In this document: positions 35,806-45,800 of the stretch, piece after piece
Layout: each line of letters begins with the position of its first letter
Position numbering within the stretch: the stretch's first letter is position 1
Origin: Paraburkholderia xenovorans LB400
GTDB lineage: Bacteria > Pseudomonadota > Gammaproteobacteria > Burkholderiales > Burkholderiaceae
Direction: 5' to 3'
Assembly: GCF_000013645.1 (NCBI RefSeq)
Contig: NC_007951.1
Span: forward strand, 1,984,001-2,048,000
DNA length: 64,000 bases
The notes under the pieces: generated by a model
The model's input: only the letters and a program-made list of their open reading frames with translations
Database searches by the model: none
Told to the model about the DNA's origin: nothing
Translations under genes and position numbers: made by a program

Positions 35806-36852
35806 TTACTGGCGCTCTTCGCGCAGCAGGCTGAGCGCGGCGAGCACGGGGCGATTCGAGTAGCTGAACAGGACGGCGTCCTCGTCGGTGTCGAACCTGA
35901 CCGGCTGCCACGACGGCGCGACGAACACGTCGTGCGGCGCGAACTCGAACAACTGTTCTCCGATCCGGACGTTCCCCTGTCCCTCGACCACGCTGAATAC
36001 CGTGGAATCGGTCGTCCGGTAAGCCTTGCCGCGGAAGCCCCTCGGCAGTAGCTGCATGAAGGTCGCCATCGTCGGCATCGGGTAGCCGCCTGTGGCCGGG
36101 TTCACGTAGCGCAACTTGAAGCCGTCCCAGGCGTCAGCCTCGTTCGTGCGAGAGAGCGTGTAGAGTGCCTCGCGGCTGCGCACATACGGGTAGTTGAAGA
36201 TTGGCGAGTTGCCGTTCTTCACGTCGTGGCGCACCGGCAGCATGTTCTGGCCGTAGCGCGCGAAGCTGTCCCCCTCGGGCCGTTTGACCGGTTGCGTGTC
36301 TTCCGGATAGGTCTCGGCAAAGCCGGCGTCCAGCTGGAGCAGGAGCGGAATGTCGAGGCCGTCGAGCCACACGACGGGCTCGCCGCTGGCCTGGATGCTT
36401 GGGTTGCCGTGGTCGTGCCACGTCCACGACGGCGTGATGATAAAGTCCCCCGGATGCATCGTCGTGCGCTCGCCGTCGACGGCTGTCCACGCGCTCGTGC
36501 CCTCGACGATGAAACGCAGCGCCGACTGCGTGTGACGGTGGCTCGGCGCGATCTCGCCCGGCAGGATTAGCTGCAGGCCGGCGTAGAGGTTCGACGTGAT
36601 GCTCGCCTTGCCGGGCAGGCCCGGGTTTTCGAGGATTAGCACGCGGCGGATGGCCTCGGCCGCGCTGATGACCTTGCCGGACTCCAGCACGAACTTGCGC
36701 AGTTGTGCATACTTCCAGATCGCCGGGACGGCCTGCGGACGCGGCTCCTTCGGCACGAGCGTGTGCAGCGATTCCCAGAGCGGCGCCATACCGAGCTTGG
36801 CAATCTGCTCGTAGTAGGCGATGCGGGAAGGGCTGTGGTTTCTAATCGTCAT
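35806..36852 (-). CDS. nagI: gentisate 1,2-dioxygenase
   Basis: The 348-residue bicupin cleaves gentisate to maleylpyruvate with Fe(II). The N-terminal cupin carries the metal-binding histidines in [20 protein letters not shown] and the TWHDHGNP segment. The C-terminal cupin has [16 protein letters not shown]. The ATG at 36852 has GGAG upstream; the longer frame to 37038 overlaps the M24 gene's end and is not supported. It is the ring-cleavage step of the cluster. Confidence 0.94.
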   Translation of the reverse strand: MTIRNHSPSRIAYYEQIAKLGMAPLWESLHTLVPKEPRPQAVPAIWKYAQLRKFVLESGKVISAAEAIRRVLILENPGLPGKASITSNLYAGLQLILPGEIAPSHRHTQSALRFIVEGTSAWTAVDGERTTMHPGDFIITPSWTWHDHGNPSIQASGEPVVWLDGLDIPLLLQLDAGFAETYPEDTQPVKRPEGDSFARYGQNMLPVRHDVKNGNSPIFNYPYVRSREALYTLSRTNEADAWDGFKLRYVNPATGGYPMPTMATFMQLLPRGFRGKAYRTTDSTVFSVVEGQGNVRIGEQLFEFAPHDVFVAPSWQPVRFDTDEDAVLFSYSNRPVLAALSLLREERQ

Positions 36853-37030
36853 TGGATACTTCTCCAATTCAATTTCGCAATCCCGGCTGGCTTTCCAGTC
36901 TGCGGGGGGGTGAGAAAGGGCGACCGGTATCAACCGAGTTCGTGCGGAGGTGAGCGCTGGTCGGATTGCATGCCCCGCGTACTGTTGTGGCCGGCAAGCG
37001 CTGATGGCGAGCCGTTCCCCAGTCACTAGC

Positions 37031-38350
37031 TCAGCCAACCTGTGGGAGTTCTTTCGGTACGCCGATCAGGCACTCCGCCTGCTTGGGGCGCACGACCATA
37101 AAGTCAGACAGCATGCAACCGACATCGGGCTTCCAGGCGGAATTGTGCAAATCGATGTTATTGCCGAACGTCATGCCTTCTTCCAGAACCATGTCTGCAA
37201 TACGATTCCCGTTCAATGTGTTGGATCCGTAGCCGTCCTGGTAGATCACCGTAGGAAATTCTGGCGACGCCGTGCCCATTGCGTGAAAACCAAGCTCGAC
37301 CCAGTCAAGCTTCGCATCTTGAGCTGGCTTACGGATCATCTGGATCGCTTCGCCAATGGTGCGACCGGCTACGAGTGCCTCCTTACTTGCCTCGAGACAT
37401 TCGTGCGAAACAGCCCAGATATTCAGCAGTTCTCGCGGCGCCTTCTTGCCGATATAGACGGAAAACTCCGTGTGACAGCGGTAGCCGCCGTATTTGGTAT
37501 GCCATTCCGTGACAATTATGTCCCCGTATTGAAGCGGTCTCATGGTCGGCGTGAGAGGTTGCTCGCAGCCATGAAGCAGATGCCATAGCTCGTCAGTTGG
37601 ATGGTCGACCGGGCCTGCTGCAAACAGATTGAAGATGTTCGGTTCACCGCCGTTGGCGATTTGTGTTCGAATCATCTCGGCATACACCGCTGCGTCTGGC
37701 ACACCAGGGCGGGCCGTTTCTACCATCGCGTCAATGACTTTTCGGGCGATGCGTCCAGCGCCCCGCAGCATGTCGATTTCTTCCTCGCTTTTTACCATTC
37801 GCATTTCCTGGAGCAGTGCGCTAGCGTCCTGGAATTCCGCGTTTGGCAAAAGGCGCTTCAATGCCAGTACGTCTTCATGAAGTAGGGTTGGCGTGGTCTG
37901 GATCGTAGAAGAGAAGCCGACCAGGCCAATGCGAGCACCGCCGAGACCCCGTTGACGAAGCTCGTCTGCAACCACAGTCATCCCACCTCGTGTACGGAAG
38001 TCGCGGATCCACTTTTGGACCGACAAATACATGTTTGTCGGTCTGTTCATGTGGGCGACCGCGTTCCAGACGACCGGATCGCCAACTAGAGGGAATAGCG
38101 CGTCGGCACCGATTTGGGAGTCCACCTGCAGCATGTAACGCATGTTGGCCATGCCCATTCCCCAATAGATATCGTTACCGAGGAATACAAGCGCATCTAA
38201 ACCAGCCATCAGCATCTTTTTGCGCGCCCGATCCCAGCGGCGGTCACGCTCTTCGAGCGAGAGCTGGGGAACGAAAGCGGTGAGATCGACGGCACGAGCT
38301 TCTTCGCTGATCGATGCAGAAAGGGTGGACGGGAAATCTCTTTGATTCAT
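37031..38350 (-). CDS. M24-fold hydrolase (Xaa-Pro peptidase/creatinase-like)
   Basis: The 439-residue product has the creatinase N-terminal domain ([25 protein letters not shown] in two adjoining parts, about 30-60) and the pita-bread C-terminal domain ([20 protein letters not shown]). At the five places where M24 metallopeptidases place metal ligands (D, D, H, E, E) I read [28 protein letters not shown] and MLSDFMVV. Most acidic ligands are missing or changed, so a metal-free creatinase-like amidohydrolase is possible. AGGAG precedes the ATG. It lies between the transporter and dioxygenase genes and may release an aromatic acid from a conjugate. Confidence 0.78.
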   Translation of the reverse strand: MNQRDFPSTLSASISEEARAVDLTAFVPQLSLEERDRRWDRARKKMLMAGLDALVFLGNDIYWGMGMANMRYMLQVDSQIGADALFPLVGDPVVWNAVAHMNRPTNMYLSVQKWIRDFRTRGGMTVVADELRQRGLGGARIGLVGFSSTIQTTPTLLHEDVLALKRLLPNAEFQDASALLQEMRMVKSEEEIDMLRGAGRIARKVIDAMVETARPGVPDAAVYAEMIRTQIANGGEPNIFNLFAAGPVDHPTDELWHLLHGCEQPLTPTMRPLQYGDIIVTEWHTKYGGYRCHTEFSVYIGKKAPRELLNIWAVSHECLEASKEALVAGRTIGEAIQMIRKPAQDAKLDWVELGFHAMGTASPEFPTVIYQDGYGSNTLNGNRIADMVLEEGMTFGNNIDLHNSAWKPDVGCMLSDFMVVRPKQAECLIGVPKELPQVG

Positions 38351-38400
38351 ATATGTACTCCTAAAGAAAATTGAAAGAATGGTGTTTTAACGAGAATGAT

Positions 38401-38417
38401 TTCGAGGAATTCTCGAA
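38401..38417. promoter_or_regulatory. 17-bp palindrome upstream of the M24 gene
   Basis: TTCGAGGAATTCTCGAA, a perfect inverted repeat with 6-bp arms, lies about 50 bases ahead of the M24 start in the 148-bp space after the transporter gene. It could be an operator or part of a weak terminator stem. No T-tract follows. Confidence 0.35.
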
Positions 38418-38498
38418 GTGAATCGTTCGATCTACGTGCTCTTGCTAATGCAACTATCAGAGGAAGGGATGTCGCCCTCGATGGAGCGTGCTCGTGGC

Positions 38499-39899
38499 TC
38501 AGGTGGGATCCGTGAGTCCGGTCGTCAATGACTCACCTCTAGGGATCTGTGGATCACTCTCGGGAAACGCCAATTGCAACGTACGACGTGTGGTCGGAAG
38601 CAGGTAGATCAACGCCATGGCAATCGCTGCGATAACACACGGAGAGGCAGCGGCATAGAAAATCTCGTTGGTTGTCCATTTCCAGCCAACGAGGACTCCG
38701 CCCATCAACGGTCCGAGCATGGAGCCGAGTCGTCCGATGCCTGTTGCCCAGCCCACACCAGTTGAGCGGATGAGCGTTGGATACACGGCGACGTTTAGTG
38801 CATGGGTTACCCCTTGTGTACCGCTGCCTAGTCCGGCTACGAAGACCACGGCGACGAGAAGCAGGAAGACGTGAGTGGTCCATCCCATGAAAGCTAGTGC
38901 GACCGCGTAGAGCGCACAGGTAGCGGCCAGCGCCAGTGCTGACCAACGACGCCTGAGCAGCGGGGCAAGCGCGAGGGAGGACAGTGCAGAGCCGATGGGG
39001 AAAGCCGCTAACGCCAAGGCTGAGTTGCCGATAGACATGCCAGCGGCAGTGAATAAGGTCGGCAGCCAGCTGAAAACGAAGTAGGTCGCGATCAGCAGCA
39101 TCAGCACCGTTGTCCAGATCAGTGTTGTGTAAGCTGCCCGGCCTTCGGCGAACAGGCTGCGCACCGGTGAGCGCTGGATACTTGGTTCACCGGCTACGAC
39201 AAACTTGGCATCGTGTGGTAATTCAAGTTCGGGTGCGATGCGATTCAGTATCCGCCGCACTCGTTCGGGTGATCTGCCGAATACAACCAGTTGTCGCGAT
39301 GAATCTGGAACTGCCAGGACGGCGACCAGTGCGATGGCTAAGGCAATGGCTCCGCCTACATAGAATATGCTTTGCCACCCGAGGGTAGGCACTAGTGCTG
39401 CGGCGAGAAATCCCCCGAACGTCGTGCCGGCAAGATAGCCCATCGCACATACCGTGACGAGGGAGCTGCGCCGGGTTGCGGGTACATACTCTGAGGTGAG
39501 CGCAATCGCGTTTGGGTAGGCACCGCCAATACCTACGCCAGCCGCAAACTGGAGAAGCATCAGTATTTCCGGGGAGGTGGTTGCACCCTTCGCCAGATTG
39601 AGCAGACCAAATGCAATTAGACTTGAAACCAGCATAGGTTTGCGTCCTACTTTGTCGGAAATCAAACCCATGAGCAAGTTCCCGATACCCATACCCAGCA
39701 CGCCGGCCGTGAAAATCGGCCCCAACGTTTCGCGGCTGAAACCCAGACTCCGTACCAGCGCTGGCGCCACATAGCCGATTGCCTGGGCGTCGAAACCATC
39801 TACTGCCATAGCAAGCGTGCATGTCACAACGATTCCCCACTGGAATGCGGACATCGACCGCGAATCGATCATGGCCGCCACCTCAAAAGTGCGCTGCAT
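38499..39899 (-). CDS. MFS transporter, aromatic acid:H+ symporter type
   Basis: The 466-residue protein has twelve predicted membrane helices and the AAHS signatures: VDGFDAQAIGYVAP in helix 1 and GLISDKVGRKPML in loop 2-3, with GxGGAYPNAIALTSEYVP in helix 5. Members take up gentisate, benzoate-type or hydroxybenzoate acids. The ATG at 39899 has AAGGAGACAAG upstream. It heads the minus-strand catabolic block and is divergent from the MarR gene. Confidence 0.9.
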   Translation of the reverse strand: MQRTFEVAAMIDSRSMSAFQWGIVVTCTLAMAVDGFDAQAIGYVAPALVRSLGFSRETLGPIFTAGVLGMGIGNLLMGLISDKVGRKPMLVSSLIAFGLLNLAKGATTSPEILMLLQFAAGVGIGGAYPNAIALTSEYVPATRRSSLVTVCAMGYLAGTTFGGFLAAALVPTLGWQSIFYVGGAIALAIALVAVLAVPDSSRQLVVFGRSPERVRRILNRIAPELELPHDAKFVVAGEPSIQRSPVRSLFAEGRAAYTTLIWTTVLMLLIATYFVFSWLPTLFTAAGMSIGNSALALAAFPIGSALSSLALAPLLRRRWSALALAATCALYAVALAFMGWTTHVFLLLVAVVFVAGLGSGTQGVTHALNVAVYPTLIRSTGVGWATGIGRLGSMLGPLMGGVLVGWKWTTNEIFYAAASPCVIAAIAMALIYLLPTTRRTLQLAFPESDPQIPRGESLTTGLTDPT

Positions 39900-39961
39900 T
39901 GACTTGTCTCCTTGATGTCCGGCGGCGCCGGTGCGCCGTCGAGTGGCGATTAGTTTGTGAA

Positions 39962-39990
39962 ACAATAGTTGGCATACAAATTATTGTCAA
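39962..39990 (-). promoter_or_regulatory. transporter promoter overlapped by inverted repeat
   Basis: On the minus strand TTGACA (39990-39985), a 17-base spacer and TATTGT (39967-39962) form a good sigma-70 promoter for the MFS gene. ACAATA ... TATTGT (39962-39967 and 39982-39987) is an inverted repeat across the same bases, a likely MarR operator that would block this promoter. Confidence 0.6.
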
Positions 39991-40018
39991 GGACAAGTTA
40001 TTGGGTTATCTATACGCC

Positions 40019-40501
40019 ATGAACAAGGCCACCCAGGAAAGCAAGTTGTCGTCCGATACTGATGAAGGGGTTTCACATCGGTTGACGTTTCTATTGCATC
40101 GGATAGTCTCGGTCCTCGTCGATGCAAGTTCGCCACAATTCCGTTCCTTGGGACTGAGCATCCCTGCAGCGCGGGCCCTCGTCGCACTATACGAAGGCGG
40201 TTCGCAAATGACGGTCGGGAAGCTGGCGGAAACAACATCGACTGATCTGTCAACGATGTCTCACATCTTGAGACGCCTCGAGTCTCAGCAATTGATAAGC
40301 AGGACGCGCCTGGAGGGGGACAACCGCGTGGTTTATGCGACGCTAACGGATCAGGGGCGATCCGTCGGGAAGGAGTGCCACGACGCGAGTCTTGAGCACG
40401 AGGCTGTCCTGCTTAGTGATATGTCTCCGGACGAGTCTGCGTTGCTAAAGCGCACGTTGATCCGCCTTTACCGTAACGCAAAGGCCGGCTTTGAGCCCTG
40501 A
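40019..40501 (+). CDS. MarR-family transcriptional regulator
   Basis: The 160-residue winged-helix protein has LGLSIPAARALVALYEGG, the recognition region VGKLAETTSTDLSTMSHILR RLE (two adjoining parts) and the wing RLEGDNRVVYATLTDQG. I chose the ATG at 40019. Divergent arrangement with the transporter, and the inverted repeat between them, point to control of the gentisate genes, probably by an aromatic-acid ligand. Confidence 0.9.
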   Translation: MNKATQESKLSSDTDEGVSHRLTFLLHRIVSVLVDASSPQFRSLGLSIPAARALVALYEGGSQMTVGKLAETTSTDLSTMSHILRRLESQQLISRTRLEGDNRVVYATLTDQGRSVGKECHDASLEHEAVLLSDMSPDESALLKRTLIRLYRNAKAGFEP

Positions 40502-40799
40502 GTTGCCCTCACAGCCAATTTCAGGCCCGATAAGTGGCAATGGCATGTCTTTTGCTTGAGCGAAGCCGGCGCGGACTTAAAGGTCACATCGGGGTCGTTG
40601 TTTGGCAGCCTTGTGGTGCCCTATGACTCGACGGCTGTGGCGGGGCCTCGGCCTGACTCACCAAGCGACGGTTATCCGGTACTGCTGCGCCACGCCAGTC
40701 CGGTCGCGCGTTTGAAGGCGCTGCTGAACGCACTTTCTATTGATAGCCCAACGAATAGCCGATCACTGATATGGGCTGAACACTGCTGCACAGCAACTT

Positions 40800-41461
40800 T
40801 GCCCCGAGGTGCATGCGCTAGCGCACGAGATATTCGAAAGTCTGTCGATGCCTTTGCACGCGAATTCATGGTCACGGGTGATGGTGCTGGATCTGCTGAT
40901 TGCGAACGCCGGCATCATGGCGACATTACTCACGCGTGACGTGCGAGGCTACGAAGGACAATTTGCCACGAACCATCTGGGGCATTTCCAGCTTGCGGCG
41001 ACGCTGTGGCCCAGCCTGCGCCGGGCAGGCGGGCGCGTGCCGTCGTGCTTTCGTCTGGCGCACATTGCTTTTGCTACGTCGATCTCGACGACCCGAATTA
41101 TCTTCACCGGTCCTATGACAGGTGGAAAGCTTACGGACAGTCGAAAACCGCCAATGCGGTCTTGGTCTGGACCTCCGTGATCCGGCGCACGGCGTACGCG
41201 CTTTCGCTGTCCATCCAGGCTCCATCCATCATCACTGACGCTCCAGCGTCACCGGACGCTTGCGGACTTGCAGGCCATGGGTTTTCGCAATGCCGAAGGC
41301 AAGATCCCGCCGGGAATCGCGGAACGCTAACAGTGCGGCAAGGCGCCGCAACGACGGTCTGGTGTGCGACCAGCCCTCAAATGGAGGGGGCGCGGTGTCT
41401 ATTGTGAGGATTGCGATATTGCGTCCACGAGGCCGGCCGATTCGACTGATATGTACGGTGT
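40800..41461 (+). pseudogene. SDR oxidoreductase remnant, multiple frameshifts
   Basis: In successive frames I can read SVDAFAREF, then LDLLIANAGIMATLLTRDVR GYEGQFATNHLGHFQLAATL (two adjoining parts). These are followed by ARAVVLSSGAHCF, DRWKAYGQSKTANAV (YxxxK catalytic motif), GFRNAEGKIPPGI and QGAATTVWCATSPQMEG. This is a short-chain dehydrogenase of the type with an NAGIM motif, about 310 residues when intact, broken by at least three indels. The N-terminal Rossmann glycine motif is not recognisable upstream, so it is also 5'-truncated. Confidence 0.75.
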
Positions 41462-42351
41462 AGGCGTTCGACCCGGCCGCGCGAACAGGTTGTGGCAATG
41501 AGTGAGCAATTGACAGGGGTCGCATTCGACGCTGCATAGAAACCCATTGGCGTTGTTGTGCTATTCAGCTCTTCAGCCGGTGATCCTCGTCTGACAAGGA
41601 ATTTGTGAAAGTTGCCCGTTCGGGAATTGGCGCTAGCTATTCCTCCAGTTACATATTTCGGGGCAGGTTGTTAATGGCATGCCTTGGATGAGAGATGAGA
41701 TCGAGTGACCGCACTCGCCGAAACAATACCAGCCTGCCACGCTAAGCGGCGCGTGGGTCCGAGTCCCCCGTCTCTGCCGGAAATGGCGGTAGAACCCGCA
41801 GGGTACATGGGAGACGTTGTCGAATGAACACGAGCCGGATAGGTTGGATAGTTCCGGCGAGGGCAGCACGTGCTGGGAGAGGAAACGGAGTACAGCAAGG
41901 CGATCCGACGCGATAGTTCCGACGCATGGTCGCGCCGACATACGTGCTGGCGGCGACGCTGGAGCGGCGCCCTGCGGCGGCACACGGGAGCAACGTGTCG
42001 TCAGTTACCTATCGGTTCCTGCGCTTGACACCTTTGGCCAGAAATCGTCAGAGTTCGCTGCCGGCCTGGATCAGGTGGGCCGTCAATCGCCCAGGGACCA
42101 AGTTTGATCGGATTGTAGTCATGCCTGGGAAAAACTGTCCGCGTTTCACGGGCATTGACCGGCAACGACTGCGTCCAATCACGACGTCTTTCCTCGTCAG
42201 GTGTGTCTTGCCAGTGCTGGAATTTTGTCAGGAACTCAGGTGCCAGCAAAACTAGGTCGTGGCGAGAGACATCGAATGGCCGATCTGGATGGTGCCGAAC
42301 GTCCGTGCGCTTTGCGCTGGACGTCAGGTCTCCGAACTCGCGGCGTGCAAG
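41462..42351. other. gap without a recognisable gene
   Basis: Open frames occur on both strands, but none has family motifs or a convincing ribosome binding site. A short piece near 41745-41785 (GTGGGTCCGAGTCCC) looks like a tRNA T-arm but lacks the rest of a tRNA. I take the region as decayed sequence between the SDR remnant and the response regulator remnant. Confidence 0.4.
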
Positions 42352-42712
42352 TCAGGGACCACCCGGACGATGCCCCGTATGCCGTTCGATGAGCCGCAAC
42401 AGACACGCTATGCCAAACGGTTTCTGCAGGGACTCGTCTACGGGCAGAAAGCCAGACGGCTGCTGCGCACTCATCATGAAATCCCGGATACCAGCCAGTT
42501 CCGGCGCTGCCGTAGCAAGCGAGAGAGGCTGAGCCGTCCATGACGGGCATCATCCAGTCTGTCAGGACGAGGTCTGGCCGCCATTGTGCGATGGATTCGA
42601 GCGCACGCGCTCCGTTCCCAGCGGCTCGGACTTCCAGCCCATATTCCGTGAGCGCGAGTTCCAGCGCCTCGACGATGGCGGGTTCATCGTCCACCAGCAA
42701 TACCCTGATCAT
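42352..42712 (-). pseudogene. single-domain response regulator, two indels
   Basis: The 5' part is a normal receiver domain: MIRVLLVDDEPAIVEALELA (acidic pocket) and DLVLTDWMMPVMDG with the phospho-acceptor aspartate. After that the frame slips. The expected GLSLSRLLRQR and then PELAGIRDFMMSAQQPSGFL with the conserved lysine in SLQKPFG appear in other frames, ending at 42352. Two small indels would restore about 120 residues. It is divergent from the hybrid kinase gene and was probably its partner. Confidence 0.78.
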
Positions 42713-42876
42713 CCTTTGCCATCCCCTGGTTCGGCAATTCGTGAGCAAGGCCCTGAGCCATCCCGGAACGACTGCCGCGCTGATAGAATCAACCGCTGTA
42801 GTGACGCCCATGGAGCGATGGGGAGCGGGAGCACCCAGCCTGAAAGAGATACGCACCAACAGCCAGGGTAACGACG

Positions 42877-45246
42877 ATGCACGAATCTGGAATCATGCAG
42901 CGCGAGGCCTATGACGACTGGGCCAGTCAATGGGTTGCGTCGACTGAGGACTACTCGGTTTTCCTTATCACGTCCGAAGGGGACGTTGCCAGCTGGAACC
43001 CCGGCGGCACCCGGATCGAGGGTTACCAGCTGGAAGAAATCATCGGACGCAATTTTTCCACGCTTTACACCGATGAAGACCGCGGAAACGGGGTGCCGGA
43101 TGCGGTACTGGAAAGCGTCCTGCAACGGGGGCGTCATGAGTCGGAGGGATGGCGCCGGCAAAAAGACGGCACTCATTTCTGGGCGAGCGTGGTTACGACG
43201 GGGCTGCGCGATCCCCGCGGCGAGTTCCGTGGGGCGGTTCAGATAGTGCGAGATGTGGGTGAGAAGCGCAGGGCACATGAAGCCGCGATCGAAAGCGAGC
43301 GGCGCTTCCGGCTGCTGGTACAGGGGGTGACGGACTACGCCATCTTCATGCTCTCACCCGAGGGCTATGTGACGAACTGGAACAGTGGTGCCCGCAGGAT
43401 AAAGGGTTACAGCGAGCAGGAGATCATCGGCTCTCATTTTTCCCGTTTCTATAAGCCCGAAGACGTCGCTGCCGGTAAACCGCAGCGTGGCCTGGAGACG
43501 GCGGCCCGTGAGGGGCGTTTTGAGGCGGAAGGCTGGCGGGTGCGCCGTGACGGGACGACCTTCTGGGCCCATGTGGTGATCCATGCGATTCGCGACGACG
43601 AAGGAACCCTCATCGGTTTTGCGAAGGTGACGCGGGACGTTACCGAACGGCGCCAGGCGAGCGAAATGCTCGAACAGACGCGAGCGGCGCTGTTTCAGGC
43701 GCAGAAGATGGAAGCAATTGGCAAGCTGACAGGTGGCGTTGCCCACGATTTCAACAACGTGCTGCAGGTCTTACGGGGCAACCTCGAACTGCTGGAGAAC
43801 CGGCATCGCCGCGACAACTGGAGCGTGGAACGCCTCGCCCACGCAATCGATGCCGTCGAGCGTGGCGCCAAACTCGCATCCCAGCTTCTCGCGTTCGGTC
43901 GGCGGCAGGCGCTGCGGCCCGTTGTTGTGAACCTTGCGGCCATGGTGCGCGCGATGGATAGTATGCTGGCGCGAACGCTTGGAGAAACAGTCAGCGTGGA
44001 AACAGTTGTCGCTGCCGGTCTGTGGAACACGCTGGTCGATCCTCACCAGCTTGAAAATGTGCTGCTGAACCTGGCTATCAATGCGCGCGACGCGATGCCC
44101 ACCGGCGGACGCCTTACGCTTGAGCTTGCTAACGCGATGCTGGACGATCGTTATGTAGGCGCCCTGTCGGATGTGCCGGCGGGTCAGTACGTGATGCTGG
44201 CTGTGACGGACACAGGAGTGGGCATGCCACCGGATGTTGTCGAGCGGGCCTTTGACCCGTTTTTCACCACCAAGCCTGAGGGGCTGGGAACCGGGTTGGG
44301 CCTGAGCATGGCTTATGGTCTCGTCAAGCAGAGCGGTGGACATATCCGGATCTACAGCGAACTCGGACACGGCACGACGGTAAGAATATATTTGCCGCGT
44401 TCAATGGCGAATGCTGTTGAGCTGCCGTCGAGACAAAGCAAGGGAGGGATAACGGGGGGCGGGGAGACCGTGCTGGTGGTGGAGGACGACGCGAAGGTTC
44501 AGTCGACGGTCGTCGAGATGCTGGCTGGTCTGGGTTATTCGGTGCTCAAGGCAGACGACGCGGAGCAGGCGCTCGCGGTGATTCGCAGCGGGGTTCATAT
44601 CGATCTGCTATTCACGGATGTCGTGATGCCTGGAGCACTGCGTAGCCCCGAGATGGCCCGACAGGCCGTGCAGCTTTTGCCTCACCTCAAGGTGCTGTTC
44701 ACTTCGGGCTACACGCAGAATGCAATCGTGCACGGAGGCCGCCTGGACGCGGGCGTCGAGCTTCTCAGCAAGCCGTATAGCCAGGAAGAACTGGCGCGCA
44801 AGCTGCGCCACGTCCTTGGGACGCCTGGCGACGAGATTTCGGGCACAGCAGACGGGCCGTCCGCAGCGCAGACCGGCGATGGCCCCGTGTCGCAAGTGGT
44901 CTTGCACGTGCTTGTGGTTGAGGACGATGTCGCGTCTCTGGATGCAGTTTGTGAACTTCTCGAAATGCTGGGTCACCATACGGCGAAGGCCGCAAATGCG
45001 AAGCAGGCGATGGAGCAGATAGGCACTGAAAGCTTTGATGTACTGTTGACCGATCTGAACCTGCCCGATGTCTTCGGAATCGACCTGGCGCAACAGGCCG
45101 TCGCCGCTCATCCTGACCTGCACGTGATATTTGCGTCGGGAGATAATTTACCGACTGACGTGCAGCTTGGTTTTACATGGAAGGGACTGCGCAAACCCTA
45201 CACAGTGGACCAGCTTGACGTGGCACTCCGAACAATCGGGCAGTGA
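42877..45246 (+). CDS. hybrid sensor histidine kinase, PAS-PAS-HisKA-HATPase-REC-REC
   Basis: The 789-residue protein has no membrane span and so is cytoplasmic. Two PAS domains (about 20-130 and 145-260; each with the WN-G-xRI-KGY-type motif and FSxxYxxED) precede the phospho-accepting histidine in GGVAHDFNNVLQV (about 290). The ATP-binding domain has N-box LNLAINARDAM, G1 VTDTGVGMP and G2 GTGLGLSMAYGL. Two receivers follow, with phospho-aspartates in LLFTDVVMPG (about 581) and VLLTDLNLPD (about 726). The signal is unknown. The nearby response regulator is broken, so output may go through other proteins. Confidence 0.9.
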   Translation: MHESGIMQREAYDDWASQWVASTEDYSVFLITSEGDVASWNPGGTRIEGYQLEEIIGRNFSTLYTDEDRGNGVPDAVLESVLQRGRHESEGWRRQKDGTHFWASVVTTGLRDPRGEFRGAVQIVRDVGEKRRAHEAAIESERRFRLLVQGVTDYAIFMLSPEGYVTNWNSGARRIKGYSEQEIIGSHFSRFYKPEDVAAGKPQRGLETAAREGRFEAEGWRVRRDGTTFWAHVVIHAIRDDEGTLIGFAKVTRDVTERRQASEMLEQTRAALFQAQKMEAIGKLTGGVAHDFNNVLQVLRGNLELLENRHRRDNWSVERLAHAIDAVERGAKLASQLLAFGRRQALRPVVVNLAAMVRAMDSMLARTLGETVSVETVVAAGLWNTLVDPHQLENVLLNLAINARDAMPTGGRLTLELANAMLDDRYVGALSDVPAGQYVMLAVTDTGVGMPPDVVERAFDPFFTTKPEGLGTGLGLSMAYGLVKQSGGHIRIYSELGHGTTVRIYLPRSMANAVELPSRQSKGGITGGGETVLVVEDDAKVQSTVVEMLAGLGYSVLKADDAEQALAVIRSGVHIDLLFTDVVMPGALRSPEMARQAVQLLPHLKVLFTSGYTQNAIVHGGRLDAGVELLSKPYSQEELARKLRHVLGTPGDEISGTADGPSAAQTGDGPVSQVVLHVLVVEDDVASLDAVCELLEMLGHHTAKAANAKQAMEQIGTESFDVLLTDLNLPDVFGIDLAQQAVAAHPDLHVIFASGDNLPTDVQLGFTWKGLRKPYTVDQLDVALRTIGQ

Positions 45247-45800
45247 TTCACTATCAGAATGGCTTTCGCCGCTCGGGGCGCATCCAACTTTTCTGACGGA
45301 GGCATTGGATTTGCTGGCTCAGCCGGCCGAGCTGACGGCTGGCGGCTCCGGCAGTCGCGGGACCGCCGATTCGGCGCACGAATAACGCAGAGAGCTGCTC
45401 GCTCGCGCTTCCGATTCCACTTGGTACATGGTTGTGCCCGGCATGGCCAACGACGTGAGATTCCGATGGTATGCGAGCGCGCCCACCGCGCTGGCGATGC
45501 TCGTCTACGATATCCAGACGTCGGCTCGGCACACCATCGGTCTCGCGATGGCGAGCCGGTTGCTTTGGCCGGTGGCGATCAAGTTGCCGATGCCGCGTGG
45601 ACTCTGAATGTCTGAATGTAGCTGAAAAGACGTATGAATCGCCTCTGTTTTCCGGGATCCACCATCCCCGTCCGCATCAGATCGGACCTTAGCAGCACGG
45701 CGCGGCTGCCACAGACGCCCATCTGCGACGCTGGTACGGCCGCGGTCGCTATCGCGACGGCCACAGATCAGCAACGGAAATATGCGGCTAGTCAACGCAG
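45247..45800. other. gap without a recognisable gene
   Basis: Overlapping open frames are present on both strands, but none shows a domain, signal or good ribosome binding site. A possible short frame at about 45420-45605 (MANDVRFRWYASAPTALAML) has no match I know. I treat the stretch as non-coding or decayed. Confidence 0.35.

Larger units (their letters stand above)
27230..36526. repeat. large direct repeat, copy 1 (at least 9.3 kb)
   Basis: From ATTCGCAGCCGAGG at 27230 onward the sequence recurs at 54704 with a constant offset of 27,474. Every gene, insertion and frameshift I compared is the same, through to the last base of the window. The left edge falls inside the IS110-type transposase gene. 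It carries the 3' half of that IS, the methylase remnant, a membrane protein gene, the TetR and SDR region with its IS3 element, the porin and three gentisate pathway genes. Confidence 0.95.

Noticed and set aside
41740..41790. tRNA-like T-arm (GTGGGTCCGAGTCCC), possible attachment-site fragment
   Set aside because: Only the T-arm-like piece is present, the stem has a mismatch, and no acceptor, D or anticodon arm is visible upstream.
41817..42255. Overlapping frames of about 100 residues on both strands
   Set aside because: No family resemblance and mutually overlapping; treated as decayed sequence.
45259..45615. 118-residue frame after the hybrid kinase
   Set aside because: Arg/Gly-rich random-like composition, no motif and no good start.
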